A stretch of DNA of 64,000 nucleotides from contig DEZI01000028.1 in NCBI GenBank assembly GCA_002364755.1, positions 1-64,000 of the forward strand, written 5' to 3'. The notes under the pieces were generated by a model, which worked only from the letters and a program-made list of their open reading frames with translations, did no database searches and was not told the origin of the DNA. The position numbers were made by a program, and so were the translations under genes. The DNA is from Stenotrophomonas maltophilia (GTDB lineage Bacteria > Pseudomonadota > Gammaproteobacteria > Xanthomonadales > Xanthomonadaceae). Positions 1 through 8,867 of the stretch are shown one piece after another (the stretch's first letter is position 1; each line of letters opens with the position of its first letter).

Positions 1-29
1 GTTGCTTGCGCAACGGGGTTTTTCTTTGC
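1..29 (+). terminator. 3' half of a probable intrinsic terminator at the window edge
   Basis: GTTGC-TTGC-GCAAC followed by GGGG and a run of five T looks like the downstream part of a hairpin terminator. The left arm (presumably CCCC) would lie before the window, so the gene it serves cannot be seen. Confidence 0.35.
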
Positions 30-86
30 GCGTGGACAATCACGCCTCGGGGGATTCTGCGCGTGCTTGGTGGTGCCGGCCAGCGG

Positions 87-135
87 TGCCAACCAAGGTT
101 GGCATCTACCAGTAGAGCCACGCCATGCGTGGCTG
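87..135. repeat. Inverted pair of SMAG-type REP palindromes
   Basis: The left element has arms GCCAACC/GGTTGGC and ends in CTAC. The right element begins GTAG and has arms AGCCACGC/GCGTGGCT. They face away from each other, the usual paired arrangement of SMAG elements. The 1-298 gap otherwise shows no gene. Confidence 0.75.
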
Positions 136-184
136 CACCGTATCCGCGCAACGCATGCAGCGAGGACAGTAATGCCGGAAGCTG

Positions 185-215
<31 letters not shown>

Positions 216-239
216 CGGCACCCGCGCCCGCGCCAGGCA

Positions 240-262
240 AGATGCCAACCGCGGTTGGCACC
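240..262. repeat. REP-like palindrome without GTAG end
   Basis: ATGCCAACC-GC-GGTTGGCA resembles the left element at 87-109 but lacks the CTAC end. It lies about 35 bp past the stop codon of the chemotaxis receptor and may contribute to its transcript end. Confidence 0.55.
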
Positions 263-298
263 CACCCAAAGCACAAAGCAATAACCGGGCGCGTGGCC

Positions 299-2401
299 TC
301 AGGCCAGCGCCATCTCCCGCGTTTCCTGCTGCCGGAACACCGCGACCGCTTCACTCAGCGTGCCCGCCTGCACCTGCAGTTCGCGTGCGGCGGCAGTGGC
401 TTCCTCCACCAGGGCCGCGTTCTGCTGCGTCGCCTGGTCCATCTGCACCACCGTCTGGTTGATCTGTTCGATGCCGCTGGACTGCTCCTGCGACGCCGCC
501 GAGATCTCCTGCATCAGCGCGCTCACGCTCTGCACGCCGCCGACAATGCCCTGCATGCGCTGGCCGGCATCGGCCACCAGCTGCGCGCCTTCGCCCACCT
601 CGCGGCCGGCTTCGTCGATGAGCTTCTTGATCTCCTGAGCGGCCGCCGCCGAACGCTGGGCCAACACGCGGACCTCGCTGGCAACCACGGCGAAGCCGCG
701 TCCCTGCTCACCGGCGCGGGCGGCCTCCACCGCGGCGTTCAGGGCCAGGATGTTGGTCTGGAACGCGATACCGTCGATGACACCGGTGATGTCACCAATG
801 CGACGCGAGGCGGCTTCGATGGCCTGCATGGTGGTGACCACGCGCTGCATGGCCAGGTTGCCTTCGTTGGCCGCGCCCTGGGTGGTGCTGGCCAGCTCAC
901 TGGCCTGGCGGGCATGGCTGGCGTTCTGCCGCACGGTGGCGGTCAGTTCCTCCATCGACGCGGCAGTCTCCTGCAGGTGCGCGGCCTGGCGCTCACTGCG
1001 CTCGGACAATGCATCGTTGCCGGCGGTGATCTCGCTGGCAGCGCCGCGGATCGCGCCGGCACTGCGCTGGATGCGGCCGACCATAAGCGCCAGCTGGGTC
1101 GCCGTGGCATTGGCGTCGCGCTGGATGGCGGCAAACGCACCGTGGTACTCGCCTTCCATGCGCCGGTCGAGTTCACCGCGGGCGAGTGCGGCCAGCATCT
1201 GCCGAACCTCTTCCACCGTGCCGCCGACTGTAGCCATCAACTGGTTGATGCCACCGGTCAGGCCGTCCAGGAAGCTGGCGCCCTCACTGGCCTGCAGGCG
1301 CTGGTCCAGATCGCCGCCCGCCGCCGCTGCGACGATGCCGGCCACTGAATTCTCCAGCGCCAGCTCATGCGTGCGGTCATGCCACTCCACGGCAAACCCC
1401 AGGCGCATGCCCTGCGCATCGAACACCGGGGTGACCACCTGGGCGAAGTGTACCGGGCCGATCTGGATCTTGCCGTTATGGGTGACCTGCAGCGTATTGA
1501 GGATGGCGCGGATGCGGTCGGGGTTGGCGTGGAAACGATGGATGCTGCTGCCGACCAGCTTTTCGGCATCGAAATCGGGGAAGGCCTGGCGCAGGTTCGC
1601 CTGCTGGTTGCGCAGCAGGGCCACCACCGAACGGTTTACGTAACGGATCACGTGGTCGTTGTCGGCGATCATCATTGCCGTACGCGAAACATCCAGCGCC
1701 TGGCGGACCTGTGCGTTGTCGGCATGACCCTGCGCCTGGCGTTCGCGCTGCGCCTGCACGTGGCGGGCGGTGTCGGCCAGGGCGTGGGCCAGGGAGCCTG
1801 CGGCGTAATCCTGCACGTTGCCGTGTGCGGACAGGTCGGCGCCGGTGGCGATATCGCGGGCGAGGGCGGCCAGCCGCTGCGGGCCGTGGCCCAACGCCTC
1901 ACTCTGCTGGCGCAGGCGTGCGGCGGTCTGTCCGAGCACGGCCGCAAGCGCGGCCAGCGCCGCCGTGTGCAGCACGGCCGGCAGTACCGCGGCGCCCTGC
2001 ACCAGCGGCAGCAGCAGGGCGATCACCCCGACCGCGCCGGCCAGCCACAGTGGCAGGCGGTGGCGATGACCCAGCAGGACCCCCAGCAGCACGGCAATCG
2101 GCAATGCCGGGCCGAGGCCACCCAGGTGGCAGAGCAGGCAGAGCTGGATGCCGACGAGCACGGCCAGGCCATTGCGGGCCAGCGGCGTGCCGGCCTGCGG
2201 GCCGCCCAGCCACGCGGCAGGCAGCACGGCGGATGCCGCCAGCGCGGCTAGCAACCCGCCCTGGCCGCCTACGGCAAGGCCGAGCCCCAGCAGGGCCATG
2301 ACTGCGCTGCCTAGCAGCAGGCGGCGGTCACCGCGTCGTGCAAGCTGTTGCAGGTAGGGAAGGCGGCCCTGGTCGGGCGGACGGGGGGATGCAATGGACA
2401 T
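299..2401 (-). CDS. Methyl-accepting chemotaxis protein with PAS domain
   Basis: The 700-residue product would relay a signal to the CheA/CheW array at the inner membrane. Residues 28-160 hold several hydrophobic segments with no large periplasmic domain. Residues about 235-345 look like a PAS domain, followed by HAMP-like linkers. The signalling domain runs from about 440 to 690, with the conserved hairpin tip near 541-580 (EAARAGEQGRGFAVVA). I chose the start at 2401 because CAGGAG lies just upstream; the longer open frame has no such site and is unusually Pro/Arg-rich. A PAS domain and the lack of a periplasmic sensor suggest detection of an intracellular or redox cue rather than an external ligand. 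No che or fla gene is nearby. The family is clear; the ligand is unknown. Confidence 0.9.
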   Translation of the reverse strand: MSIASPRPPDQGRLPYLQQLARRGDRRLLLGSAVMALLGLGLAVGGQGGLLAALAASAVLPAAWLGGPQAGTPLARNGLAVLVGIQLCLLCHLGGLGPALPIAVLLGVLLGHRHRLPLWLAGAVGVIALLLPLVQGAAVLPAVLHTAALAALAAVLGQTAARLRQQSEALGHGPQRLAALARDIATGADLSAHGNVQDYAAGSLAHALADTARHVQAQRERQAQGHADNAQVRQALDVSRTAMMIADNDHVIRYVNRSVVALLRNQQANLRQAFPDFDAEKLVGSSIHRFHANPDRIRAILNTLQVTHNGKIQIGPVHFAQVVTPVFDAQGMRLGFAVEWHDRTHELALENSVAGIVAAAAGGDLDQRLQASEGASFLDGLTGGINQLMATVGGTVEEVRQMLAALARGELDRRMEGEYHGAFAAIQRDANATATQLALMVGRIQRSAGAIRGAASEITAGNDALSERSERQAAHLQETAASMEELTATVRQNASHARQASELASTTQGAANEGNLAMQRVVTTMQAIEAASRRIGDITGVIDGIAFQTNILALNAAVEAARAGEQGRGFAVVASEVRVLAQRSAAAAQEIKKLIDEAGREVGEGAQLVADAGQRMQGIVGGVQSVSALMQEISAASQEQSSGIEQINQTVVQMDQATQQNAALVEEATAAARELQVQAGTLSEAVAVFRQQETREMALA

Positions 2402-2709
2402 CAGCGACTCCTGGATCAACGGACGGCAACGGCCCCGCAAACCGGCACGCGCGACGGCGGGACGGTGGCAGGGCCAGGATTGCGAAAGGGGGAAGTGGAG
2501 CGGGCAGGCACCGGGGCCACGTCCTGTGGGCGGTGGTGCGGACAGAAAGGCATGCGGGCTTCCTTGCAGGACCACGAACAGCCGCAGGCCCGACCGGGCC
2601 CGCGTGAGGCGGGCGCAGGCGCCCGCAACTGTTCTATCGGCCGCGCGCGCGCGGAGTGAAGCGCGCGTGAAGGTTGCCGCTCAGCTTCGGTTGCGTTGAA
2701 GCGGCCTGA
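2402..2709. other. 308 bp intergenic region with two GC-rich hairpins
   Basis: No gene was seen. GGCCCG-AC-CGGGCC (2587-2600) and GCGGGCG-CAGG-CGCCCGC (2609-2626) are two adjacent perfect hairpins. The region must hold the promoter of the receptor gene reading left and the 3' end of the hydrolase gene, whose stop is at 2710. No T-tract follows either hairpin. Confidence 0.5.
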
Positions 2710-3555
2710 TCAAGCGGCAAGGAAGCCGTTGATGACCTCGGCGATCTGCGCTGGCTGTTCCATGTGCAGATGGTGGTTGCCCGGGAACACGGCCAGGCGG
2801 CCGTCGCGCAGGTGCTGCAGGCGCTGGCTGCGCCCCGGCTCGGGATAGTAGGACTGCGCCGGCGTGGCGTAGATCACCTGGGTGGGGCAGGCGATGGCCT
2901 GCAGCAGGTTGTCGATCTGCCCTTCGCTGAGGCGGATGGCGGTGGGCAGCATCAGGCGCGGATCGCTGCACCAGCGGTAGCCGCCTTCCACCGGTTCGAC
3001 GCCGCGCTCGACCAGCAGGCGGGCGCAGCCTTCGCTGAGCTGGTTGGTCATCATCCGCGCGCGGATGGGCGCGGCCAGTTCGGGGAACACGCGCAGCTGC
3101 TTGCGGGCCAGGGCGCGGGTGGCGTTCACATGCTCGCGCAGGCGATCGGCGGTTTCTTCTTCCGGTCCACGCAGGCCACCCAGCGCCTCGATGGCGATCA
3201 ACCGCTCGACGCGATCACTGACCGCGGCAGTGAGGCTGGCGATGCCGGCGCCCATCGAATGGCCCATCAGGGTGAAGCGGTCCCAGCCCAGCGCGTCAGC
3301 CACATCAAGCACGTGGGTAATCGCTGCCGGTGTGGTGTAGACCGCGCCGGCCGGCAGGTGGGCGCTGTGGCCGTGGCCGGGCAGGTCGATGGCCACCAGC
3401 GCCACCTCGGCCAAGTGTGGCGCCAGCGGTACGAAGCTGGCGGCGTTGTCCAGCCAGCCATGCAGGGCCAGCACGCGGGTGCCATCGGCAGAGCCGCCGC
3501 GCAGGCCCGCCACGCGCGCGCCGGCCACGTCCATCGCGAACGGTTGCAGGCTCAC
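2710..3555 (-). CDS. Alpha/beta hydrolase
   Basis: The 281-residue product is an alpha/beta-fold hydrolase of unknown substrate. LHGWLDN (about 30-36) forms the oxyanion strand region, GHSMGAG carries the predicted nucleophile Ser100, and PGNHHLHME near the C-terminus holds the catalytic His. No signal peptide is seen, so it should be cytoplasmic. I chose the GTG at 3555 because it overlaps the hemH stop by four bases (GTGA), indicating translational coupling. An ATG at 3534 is the alternative. Pairing with ferrochelatase is a genome-context fact; it does not by itself show a role in haem metabolism. Confidence 0.85.
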   Translation of the reverse strand: MSLQPFAMDVAGARVAGLRGGSADGTRVLALHGWLDNAASFVPLAPHLAEVALVAIDLPGHGHSAHLPAGAVYTTPAAITHVLDVADALGWDRFTLMGHSMGAGIASLTAAVSDRVERLIAIEALGGLRGPEEETADRLREHVNATRALARKQLRVFPELAAPIRARMMTNQLSEGCARLLVERGVEPVEGGYRWCSDPRLMLPTAIRLSEGQIDNLLQAIACPTQVIYATPAQSYYPEPGRSQRLQHLRDGRLAVFPGNHHLHMEQPAQIAEVINGFLAA

Positions 3556-4514
3556 GCCAGCGATGCCACGGCGAGGCGTGCCAGGGCACGGGCATGCTCG
3601 GGTTCGGCATTGAGGCAGGGGATGTAGCGCATCTGCGCGCCACGCTCGGCCAGCGTTTCGGTGAAGCCCATCGCCACTTCTTCCAGCGTCTCCAGGCAGT
3701 CGGTGGCAAAGCCCGGGCAGACCACGTCGATCTGCTTCACACCTGATTCGGCCAGCGCCCACAGGCTGGGTTCGGCATAAGGCTGCAGCCAGCGTTCGCG
3801 GCCGAAGCGCGACTGGTAGCCGAGCTGCCACTCATCGGCAGCCAGGCCCAGTGCCTTGGCGATGGCCTGCGCGCTGGCCTCGCAGCGCTGCGGGTACGGA
3901 TCGCCGGCATCAGCCAGGCGCTGCGGAATGCCGTGGAAGGAAAACATCAGCTTCTGGCCGCGGCCGTGCTGCTGCCAGTAGCGCTGGATCGAGCCGGCAA
4001 CCGCAGCGACCCAGTCCGGGTCGACCGAGTAATCCTGCACCAGGCTGATGGTGATGCCGGGATGGCGCCGCTGCCAGTCATCCACGCGGTCCTCGATCGA
4101 GGCGGTGGTGGTGGTCGAATACTGCGGGTACAGGGGCAGCACGACGATGCGGCGCACGCCTTCGGCGGCCAGGCGGTCGAGCTCGGCGGGGAGCGCAGGT
4201 GCGCCGTAGCGCATGGCATGGCGCACCCGCAGGCTGGGCAGCAGGGCCTGCATGGCCTCGGCCAGGCGGCGGGTATGCACCATCAGCGGCGAGCCTTCCG
4301 GCAGCCACACCTGGGCGTACTTCGCCGCTGAACGGCCACTGCGCAGCGGCAGGATGAGCCCGCGCAGCAACGGCTGCCAGAGCAGCGCCGGAATCGAGAC
4401 CACGCGGGGGTCGGAGAGGAATTCAGCCAGGTAACGACGGACGGCGGGGGCCGTCGGCGTCTCGGGCGTGCCTAGGTTGACCGCCAGCACGGCGGTATCG
4501 GGTGCGTCGAGCAT
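3552..4514 (-). CDS. hemH: Ferrochelatase
   Basis: It inserts Fe2+ into protoporphyrin IX, the last step of protohaem synthesis. The 320-residue length is typical. The N-terminus reads AVLAVNLGTPETP. The signature SFHGIP...GDPY contains the conserved His194, and PGFATDCLETLEE (about 267-279) carries the conserved acidic residues of the active site. No membrane helix is present, as expected for the bacterial enzyme. It is the first gene of a two-gene unit with the hydrolase. Confidence 0.96.
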   Translation of the reverse strand: MLDAPDTAVLAVNLGTPETPTAPAVRRYLAEFLSDPRVVSIPALLWQPLLRGLILPLRSGRSAAKYAQVWLPEGSPLMVHTRRLAEAMQALLPSLRVRHAMRYGAPALPAELDRLAAEGVRRIVVLPLYPQYSTTTTASIEDRVDDWQRRHPGITISLVQDYSVDPDWVAAVAGSIQRYWQQHGRGQKLMFSFHGIPQRLADAGDPYPQRCEASAQAIAKALGLAADEWQLGYQSRFGRERWLQPYAEPSLWALAESGVKQIDVVCPGFATDCLETLEEVAMGFTETLAERGAQMRYIPCLNAEPEHARALARLAVASLA

Positions 4515-4688
4515 GAGGGCTATTGTCGCCGATCCGGTGCCGCGCCGGGATGCAGGTTTTGAATCCTATCGATGCAGGGCGTCTATCCGGTTCGGACGCG
4601 CTCGACGCGCTCATTGGATATTCATCACAACGCTACTAATTTCAGTCACTTGCTATATCTTCCTATGGACTGACTTCTGGAGCCCGCC

Positions 4689-5573
4689 ATGCGTCGCCCG
4701 ATCCAAGCCCTGCTGATCGCCGCCAGCCTGCTGTCCAGCCAGGCCATGGCCGGACCGCAGGAAGACCAGCGCGCCCGCAACGCGGTGCGTGTGCTGGCTG
4801 AAATCCAGGAAATTCCCGAACAGGGCATTCCGGACAAGTTGCTCGACGAAGGCCGCGCGGTCATCGTCATTCCCGACACGATCAAGGCCGGTCTGGTCAT
4901 CGGCGGTCGCCGTGGCCATGGTCTGATGTCGGTGCGTATGCCCAATGGCGCCTGGTCCAACCCGGTGTTCATCAAGCTCACCGGCGGCAGCATCGGCTTC
5001 CAGGCCGGCGTGCAGTCTTCCGACGTGGTGCTGGTGTTCCGTAACGACCGCAGCCTCGACAATCTGGTCAACGGCAAGTTCACCTTGGGCGCCGATGCCG
5101 GCGTGGCCGCCGGTCCGGTGGGCCGCAATGCCGCCGCCGCCACCGATGGCCAGCTGAAGGCCGAGATCTGGTCGTGGTCGCGTGCCCGCGGCCTGTTCGC
5201 CGGCGTCGCCCTGGATGGCGCGGTGCTGCAGATCGACGATGCCGCCAACCTCGACGCCTACGGCAGCAACACCACGCCGCGGATGATCTTCGAGGGGCGA
5301 GCGGCCGGCTCGCCGTCGATGGACGTCGTCGCCTTCCGTGACCGCCTGGAAGAAGCCACCTACGCCGCGCGCAACAACCGCACCGGCAACGGTGGCACTG
5401 CCAGCGCACCGCCGCCGCCGGCCCAGGCGCCTGTTCAGGCACCGGCCGCGGCCCCGGCCGAAGCGACCACCGCGCCGCTGCAGAACATGCCGCAGAACCC
5501 GCCACCGGCACAGCAGGGTTTCCAGCCGGTCGGCGACGGTGAGATCCGTACCGAGACGCTGGGCGGCAACTGA
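4689..5573 (+). CDS. Secreted SYLF/Ysc84-type lipid-binding protein
   Basis: The 294-residue product begins with a signal peptide (cleavage near AMA-GP, residue about 22). The body, about residues 30-220, matches the SYLF (Ysc84 actin-binding) domain: RAVIVIPDTIKAGLVIGGRRGHG, then GGSIGFQAGVQSSDVVLVF, later KAEIWSWSRARGLFAGVALDGAV. Bacterial members are periplasmic or outer-membrane-associated lipid-binding proteins of uncertain role. The last 75 residues are rich in Pro, Ala and Gln and are probably disordered. GGAG lies 8 bases before the ATG. It reads away from hemH and precedes tatA without sharing its function. Confidence 0.88.
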   Translation: MRRPIQALLIAASLLSSQAMAGPQEDQRARNAVRVLAEIQEIPEQGIPDKLLDEGRAVIVIPDTIKAGLVIGGRRGHGLMSVRMPNGAWSNPVFIKLTGGSIGFQAGVQSSDVVLVFRNDRSLDNLVNGKFTLGADAGVAAGPVGRNAAAATDGQLKAEIWSWSRARGLFAGVALDGAVLQIDDAANLDAYGSNTTPRMIFEGRAAGSPSMDVVAFRDRLEEATYAARNNRTGNGGTASAPPPPAQAPVQAPAAAPAEATTAPLQNMPQNPPPAQQGFQPVGDGEIRTETLGGN

Positions 5574-5647
5574 CTTTCGTCACGCGCGCCGGCTTACAGC
5601 CGGTGCGCTATGCTCGACAGCCTGATCACAACGTAACGAGTGTCTTT

Positions 5648-5875
5648 ATGGGCAGTTTGAGCATCTGGCATTGGTTGATTGTCCTGGCCGTAGTTCTGTT
5701 GGTGTTCGGCACCAAGCGGCTGACCAGTGGTGCCAAGGACCTCGGCTCGGCGGTGAAGGAATTCAAGAAGGGCATGCGCGACGACGACAAGCCGTCGACG
5801 CAGCTGGGCGACGAGTCGCGCAGCCAGGACGCCTCGCGCACGGCGCAGGACGAGCACGACCGCAACGCGCGTTGA
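5648..5875 (+). CDS. tatA: Sec-independent translocase subunit TatA
   Basis: The 75-residue product has a single N-terminal helix (IWHWLIVLAVVLLVFGTKRL) followed by an amphipathic stretch (GAKDLGSAVKEFKKGM) and an acidic, charged tail. This is the standard architecture of TatA, which oligomerises to move folded twin-arginine substrates across the inner membrane. The start at 5648 gives a family-typical N-terminus; an upstream in-frame ATG at 5603 would add an unlikely extension. It is the first gene of tatABC. Confidence 0.96.
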   Translation: MGSLSIWHWLIVLAVVLLVFGTKRLTSGAKDLGSAVKEFKKGMRDDDKPSTQLGDESRSQDASRTAQDEHDRNAR

Positions 5876-5890
5876 TCCGGAGCGGTTGCG

Positions 5891-6367
5891 GTGTTTGACA
5901 TTGGTTTCAGCGAACTGCTTGTGATCGCGGTGGTCGCTTTGGTGGTGCTCGGTCCCGAGCGCCTGCCCAAGGCAGCCCGCTTCGCCGGCCTGTGGGTGCG
6001 TCGCGCCCGCAACCAGTGGGACTCGGTGAAGCAGGAGCTGGAGCGCGAGCTGCAGGCCGAGGAGATCAAGCGGCAGATGCAGGACGTGCGGCAGAGCATG
6101 CAGGACACCGAGAGCCAGCTGCGCGCCAGCGGCGAAGCGATGCGGCGCGAGGCAGCGCAGGCGCAGCAGCAGGGCGATGACCTGGCCCAGGAAGTGCGCG
6201 CGCCTGCCCCGGCGCAGACGCCGCCGCACCTGGCCGATGATGTCCCGGCCCCCGCGGCGGCGCAGGATGCCGTTTCAGCAACCGATGCCCCTGTGCAGCC
6301 GGCCGCTACCGCGCCTGCTGACACCCCCGTGGCCGATGCGCCCGTTCCGCCGGAGCGCCAGCCATGA
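5891..6367 (+). CDS. tatB: Sec-independent translocase subunit TatB
   Basis: TatB forms the signal-peptide receptor with TatC. The 158-residue product starts at GTG with MFDIGFSELLVIAVVALVVLGPERLPKAAR, the typical TatB helix including the Glu near position 8 and the LGPERLP hinge. A long amphipathic coiled region follows (about 45-95), then a Pro/Ala-rich tail. It lies 15 bp after tatA and overlaps tatC by four bases (ATGA), so the three genes are almost certainly one operon. Confidence 0.96.
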   Translation: MFDIGFSELLVIAVVALVVLGPERLPKAARFAGLWVRRARNQWDSVKQELERELQAEEIKRQMQDVRQSMQDTESQLRASGEAMRREAAQAQQQGDDLAQEVRAPAPAQTPPHLADDVPAPAAAQDAVSATDAPVQPAATAPADTPVADAPVPPERQP

Positions 6368-7113
6368 GCGACCATGATTTCGGTGAAAGCTCGCTGGTCG
6401 AGCACCTGGTCGAACTGCGCGCGCGGCTGATCCGCGGGCTGCTCGGTTTCGGCGTGGTGCTGCTGGGCCTGCTGCCGTTCACCCAGAAGCTGTACAACGC
6501 GCTGGCCGAACCGCTGGTGTCGCAGCTGCCGAACGGGCAGACGATGATCGCCACCAACCCGGCCGGTGCGTTCTTCGCGCCGCTGAAGCTGACCTGCTTC
6601 GTGGCCCTCTTCGTGGCCGTGCCGTGGCTGCTGTACCAGCTGTGGGCGTTCGTCGCCCCGGGCCTGTATGCGCGCGAGAAGCGCCTGGCGGTGCCGCTGC
6701 TGGTGTCGTCGGTGCTGCTGTTCTACACCGGCTGCGCGTTCGCCTACTTCCTGGTGCTGCCGGCGGTGTTCCACTTCCTCACCACCTTCAGCCCGGAAGT
6801 GATCGCGATCACCCCGGATGCGAACGCCTACCTGGATTTCGTGCTGGCGATCTTCTTCGCTTTCGGCGGCAGCTTCGAGCTGCCGGTGGCGATGGTGATC
6901 CTGGTGCTGCTGGGCTGGGTGACGCCGCAGCAGTTCAAGGAAGGCCGCGGCTACGCGGTGGTCGGCATCTTCGTTCTTGCTGCCGTGCTGACCCCGCCGG
7001 ACGTGGTCTCGCAGCTGATGCTGGCGATCCCGATGTGCCTGCTCTACGAGCTGGGCATCCACGCCGCACGCTGGCTGGTGCCGTCTTCCGCAGTGAAGAA
7101 GCCCGCCGCCTGA
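6364..7113 (+). CDS. tatC: Sec-independent translocase subunit TatC
   Basis: The 249-residue polytopic protein is the core of the Tat receptor and recognises the twin-arginine motif. The cytoplasmic N-terminus contains LVEHLVELRARLIRGL, matching the conserved HLxELRxRL. Six hydrophobic segments follow, with the conserved FxPGLYxxEK stretch (about 96-107). Its start overlaps the tatB stop. A SMAG hairpin begins 8 bp after the stop. Confidence 0.97.
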   Translation: MSDHDFGESSLVEHLVELRARLIRGLLGFGVVLLGLLPFTQKLYNALAEPLVSQLPNGQTMIATNPAGAFFAPLKLTCFVALFVAVPWLLYQLWAFVAPGLYAREKRLAVPLLVSSVLLFYTGCAFAYFLVLPAVFHFLTTFSPEVIAITPDANAYLDFVLAIFFAFGGSFELPVAMVILVLLGWVTPQQFKEGRGYAVVGIFVLAAVLTPPDVVSQLMLAIPMCLLYELGIHAARWLVPSSAVKKPAA

Positions 7114-7120
7114 TACGGGA

Positions 7121-7145
7121 ACGCCGGGCATGGCCCGGCGCTACC
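7121..7145. repeat. SMAG-type REP between convergent genes
   Basis: CGCCGGGC-AT-GGCCCGGCG ends in CTAC. It lies between the stops of tatC and the convergent membrane-protein gene and may serve as a bidirectional transcript end. Confidence 0.75.
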
Positions 7146-7158
7146 GTTGAGCGACAGG

Positions 7159-8076
7159 TCAGGCGTGGAAGACGTCGTTCTGCGGCGGGGTGGCCGGCAC
7201 CGGCGGTGCGGCGCGGTTGCCGCGGTGGACGAACATCTGCTTCCAGGCGGCATAGACCGCGCCGACATACAGCGGCATCACCACCGTGGTCAGCACCAGC
7301 TGGGCGATGAAGGCCGCCGCCAGCGGGCCGCCGATCAGCATCGCGATCTGGATGACGATGACGAACAGGATGTAACCGCAGAACGCGGCGATCAGGCCCA
7401 GCACCGCGAACACGATCATCGCCACGATGTTCTCTACGCAGCCCTGCAGGCTCAGGCGCAGCGCGTGCATGCCGCTCTGCTTGTCAAACACCACCAGCGC
7501 CGGCTGGGTGAACATCGCCAGCGACAGGCCCACCGCGGTAACGAACACCAGGAACAGCCACAGCGCGATGCGCTTGGCCGGCAGGTTGGCCACCAGGTTC
7601 GCCGCATCATCCGGACTGATCTGCTGGCCGCTGCGGCTGATCTGCTCCATCCTGGTCATGACCTCGCTGAAGGCGGCAAAGCCTTCGCGGCCGATCATCA
7701 GGAACAGCAGCACGCCCAGCAGCAGCACCGCCAGCACCTGGATGGCCAGCGGCACCAGCAGGTGGCTGACGCGGTGGTCGCGGATCGGCTGCAGCAGGTG
7801 CGAGGCCAGGCCGGGACGGCCCTCGTCGATCTCGCCCATCGCGTACAGCATGCCGCCGAACATCACCGGCGAAATGGCCAGGGTCATCAACTGCACGGCC
7901 AGGCCTGCGGCACCCGGGATCAAGGTCGACAGCAGGGTGACCACCCAGCTGACCACCAGCCAGGTGAGGCCGATCCGGGCCAGCTGCAGCGGCGCACGCC
8001 GGTACAGCGAGAACGTATCCAGCAACCACTGGGCGCCCGCCGAAGCCGGCAGCTTGCGAATCTCTTTCATGGACAT
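7159..8076 (-). CDS. BPSS1780-family multi-pass membrane protein
   Basis: The 305-residue protein has about six hydrophobic segments: LTWLVVSWVVTLLSTLI, LVPLAIQVLAVLLLGVLLFL, ALWLFLVFVTAVGLSLAMF, IVAMIVFAVLGLIAAFCGYI and others. It resembles the BPSS1780 family of inner-membrane proteins, whose function is unknown. MSMKEIRKLPASAGAQWL is typical of the N-terminus; the second Met at 8070 is an alternative start. It is transcribed convergently with tatC and separated from the amidotransferase gene by 44 bp, so the two may be co-transcribed. Confidence 0.75.
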   Translation of the reverse strand: MSMKEIRKLPASAGAQWLLDTFSLYRRAPLQLARIGLTWLVVSWVVTLLSTLIPGAAGLAVQLMTLAISPVMFGGMLYAMGEIDEGRPGLASHLLQPIRDHRVSHLLVPLAIQVLAVLLLGVLLFLMIGREGFAAFSEVMTRMEQISRSGQQISPDDAANLVANLPAKRIALWLFLVFVTAVGLSLAMFTQPALVVFDKQSGMHALRLSLQGCVENIVAMIVFAVLGLIAAFCGYILFVIVIQIAMLIGGPLAAAFIAQLVLTTVVMPLYVGAVYAAWKQMFVHRGNRAAPPVPATPPQNDVFHA

Positions 8077-8120
8077 CCGGGAAGGGACAGAAGGGGCCGG
8101 GCGGGTGCCCGTGCCGCCGA

Positions 8121-8867
8121 TTATCCCTGTTTTGCGACCGGCTGGGCTGAAGACTGGCGGGCCTGGCGGACGAAGCGCCGCAGCAGCTGGCGGGCCAGGG
8201 GCGCGGCGCTGACCGCGCGCTCGATGCTGCGCGCGCAGCCGCCGTGGCGGCCGATGCAGTCGGCGCGCGCACGGATGTAACCACGCATGTGGTGGGTGGC
8301 GAATTCAGGGTGGAACTGCACGCCCCAGGCCTGGCGGCCCCAGCGGAAGGCGTGGCAGCCATCCAGCGGCGAGCGCGCCAGCACCGCGGCACCCTCGGGC
8401 GCGCGCAGCACGGTCTGCATATGGGTGGCGTGGGCCGGGAAGTGGCTGGGCAGGCCGCCGAACAGCGGATCCTCGGCGGCGGCCGGGTCCAGCGCCAGTT
8501 CGATCGTGCCCGACTCGCGCCCGGCCGGGTTGTAGGCCACCTCACCGCCGAGCGCGTGCGCCAGCAGCTGGTGGCCGTAGCAGATGCCGAACACCGGCAC
8601 GCCGTCGTAGGCGACCTGGCGCAGCCACGCCGCGCTGCGCTCGCTCCATTCGGCGTGGTCGGTGACGTAGGCGGCCGAGCCGGTCACCAGTACGCCGGCG
8701 AAGCCGCAGGCGTCGGGCAGGTGGCCGCCGTGTTCGACGTCGACCACCACCGTCTCGTGTTCTTCCAGCCCGGCGGCGACGCGGATCCAGTGCGGAAAAC
8801 GGCCGTAGCGCCGCAGCGACGGCACCGGGCGGCCGGTTTCAAGGATCAGGAACGGTGCTGGATTCAT
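8121..8867 (-). CDS. Class I glutamine amidotransferase domain protein (GMP synthase-like)
   Basis: The 248-residue product is a stand-alone class I amidotransferase, which would hydrolyse glutamine or a gamma-glutamyl compound. The full triad is visible: nucleophile Cys96 in GICYGHQ, His186 and Glu188 in HPEF. The closest architecture is the GuaA-like amidotransferase family without a synthetase domain. The substrate is not evident. Its start overlaps the 3' end of the GspE-like ATPase gene by 29 bases on the same strand, so the two are probably translated from one message. Confidence 0.85.
   Translation of the reverse strand: MNPAPFLILETGRPVPSLRRYGRFPHWIRVAAGLEEHETVVVDVEHGGHLPDACGFAGVLVTGSAAYVTDHAEWSERSAAWLRQVAYDGVPVFGICYGHQLLAHALGGEVAYNPAGRESGTIELALDPAAAEDPLFGGLPSHFPAHATHMQTVLRAPEGAAVLARSPLDGCHAFRWGRQAWGVQFHPEFATHHMRGYIRARADCIGRHGGCARSIERAVSAAPLARQLLRRFVRQARQSSAQPVAKQG

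Noticed and set aside
2633..2660. Flagellar sigma-28 promoter for the chemotaxis receptor
   Set aside because: The minus strand has GCCGATAG, close to the -10, but no TAAA-like -35 at the right distance.
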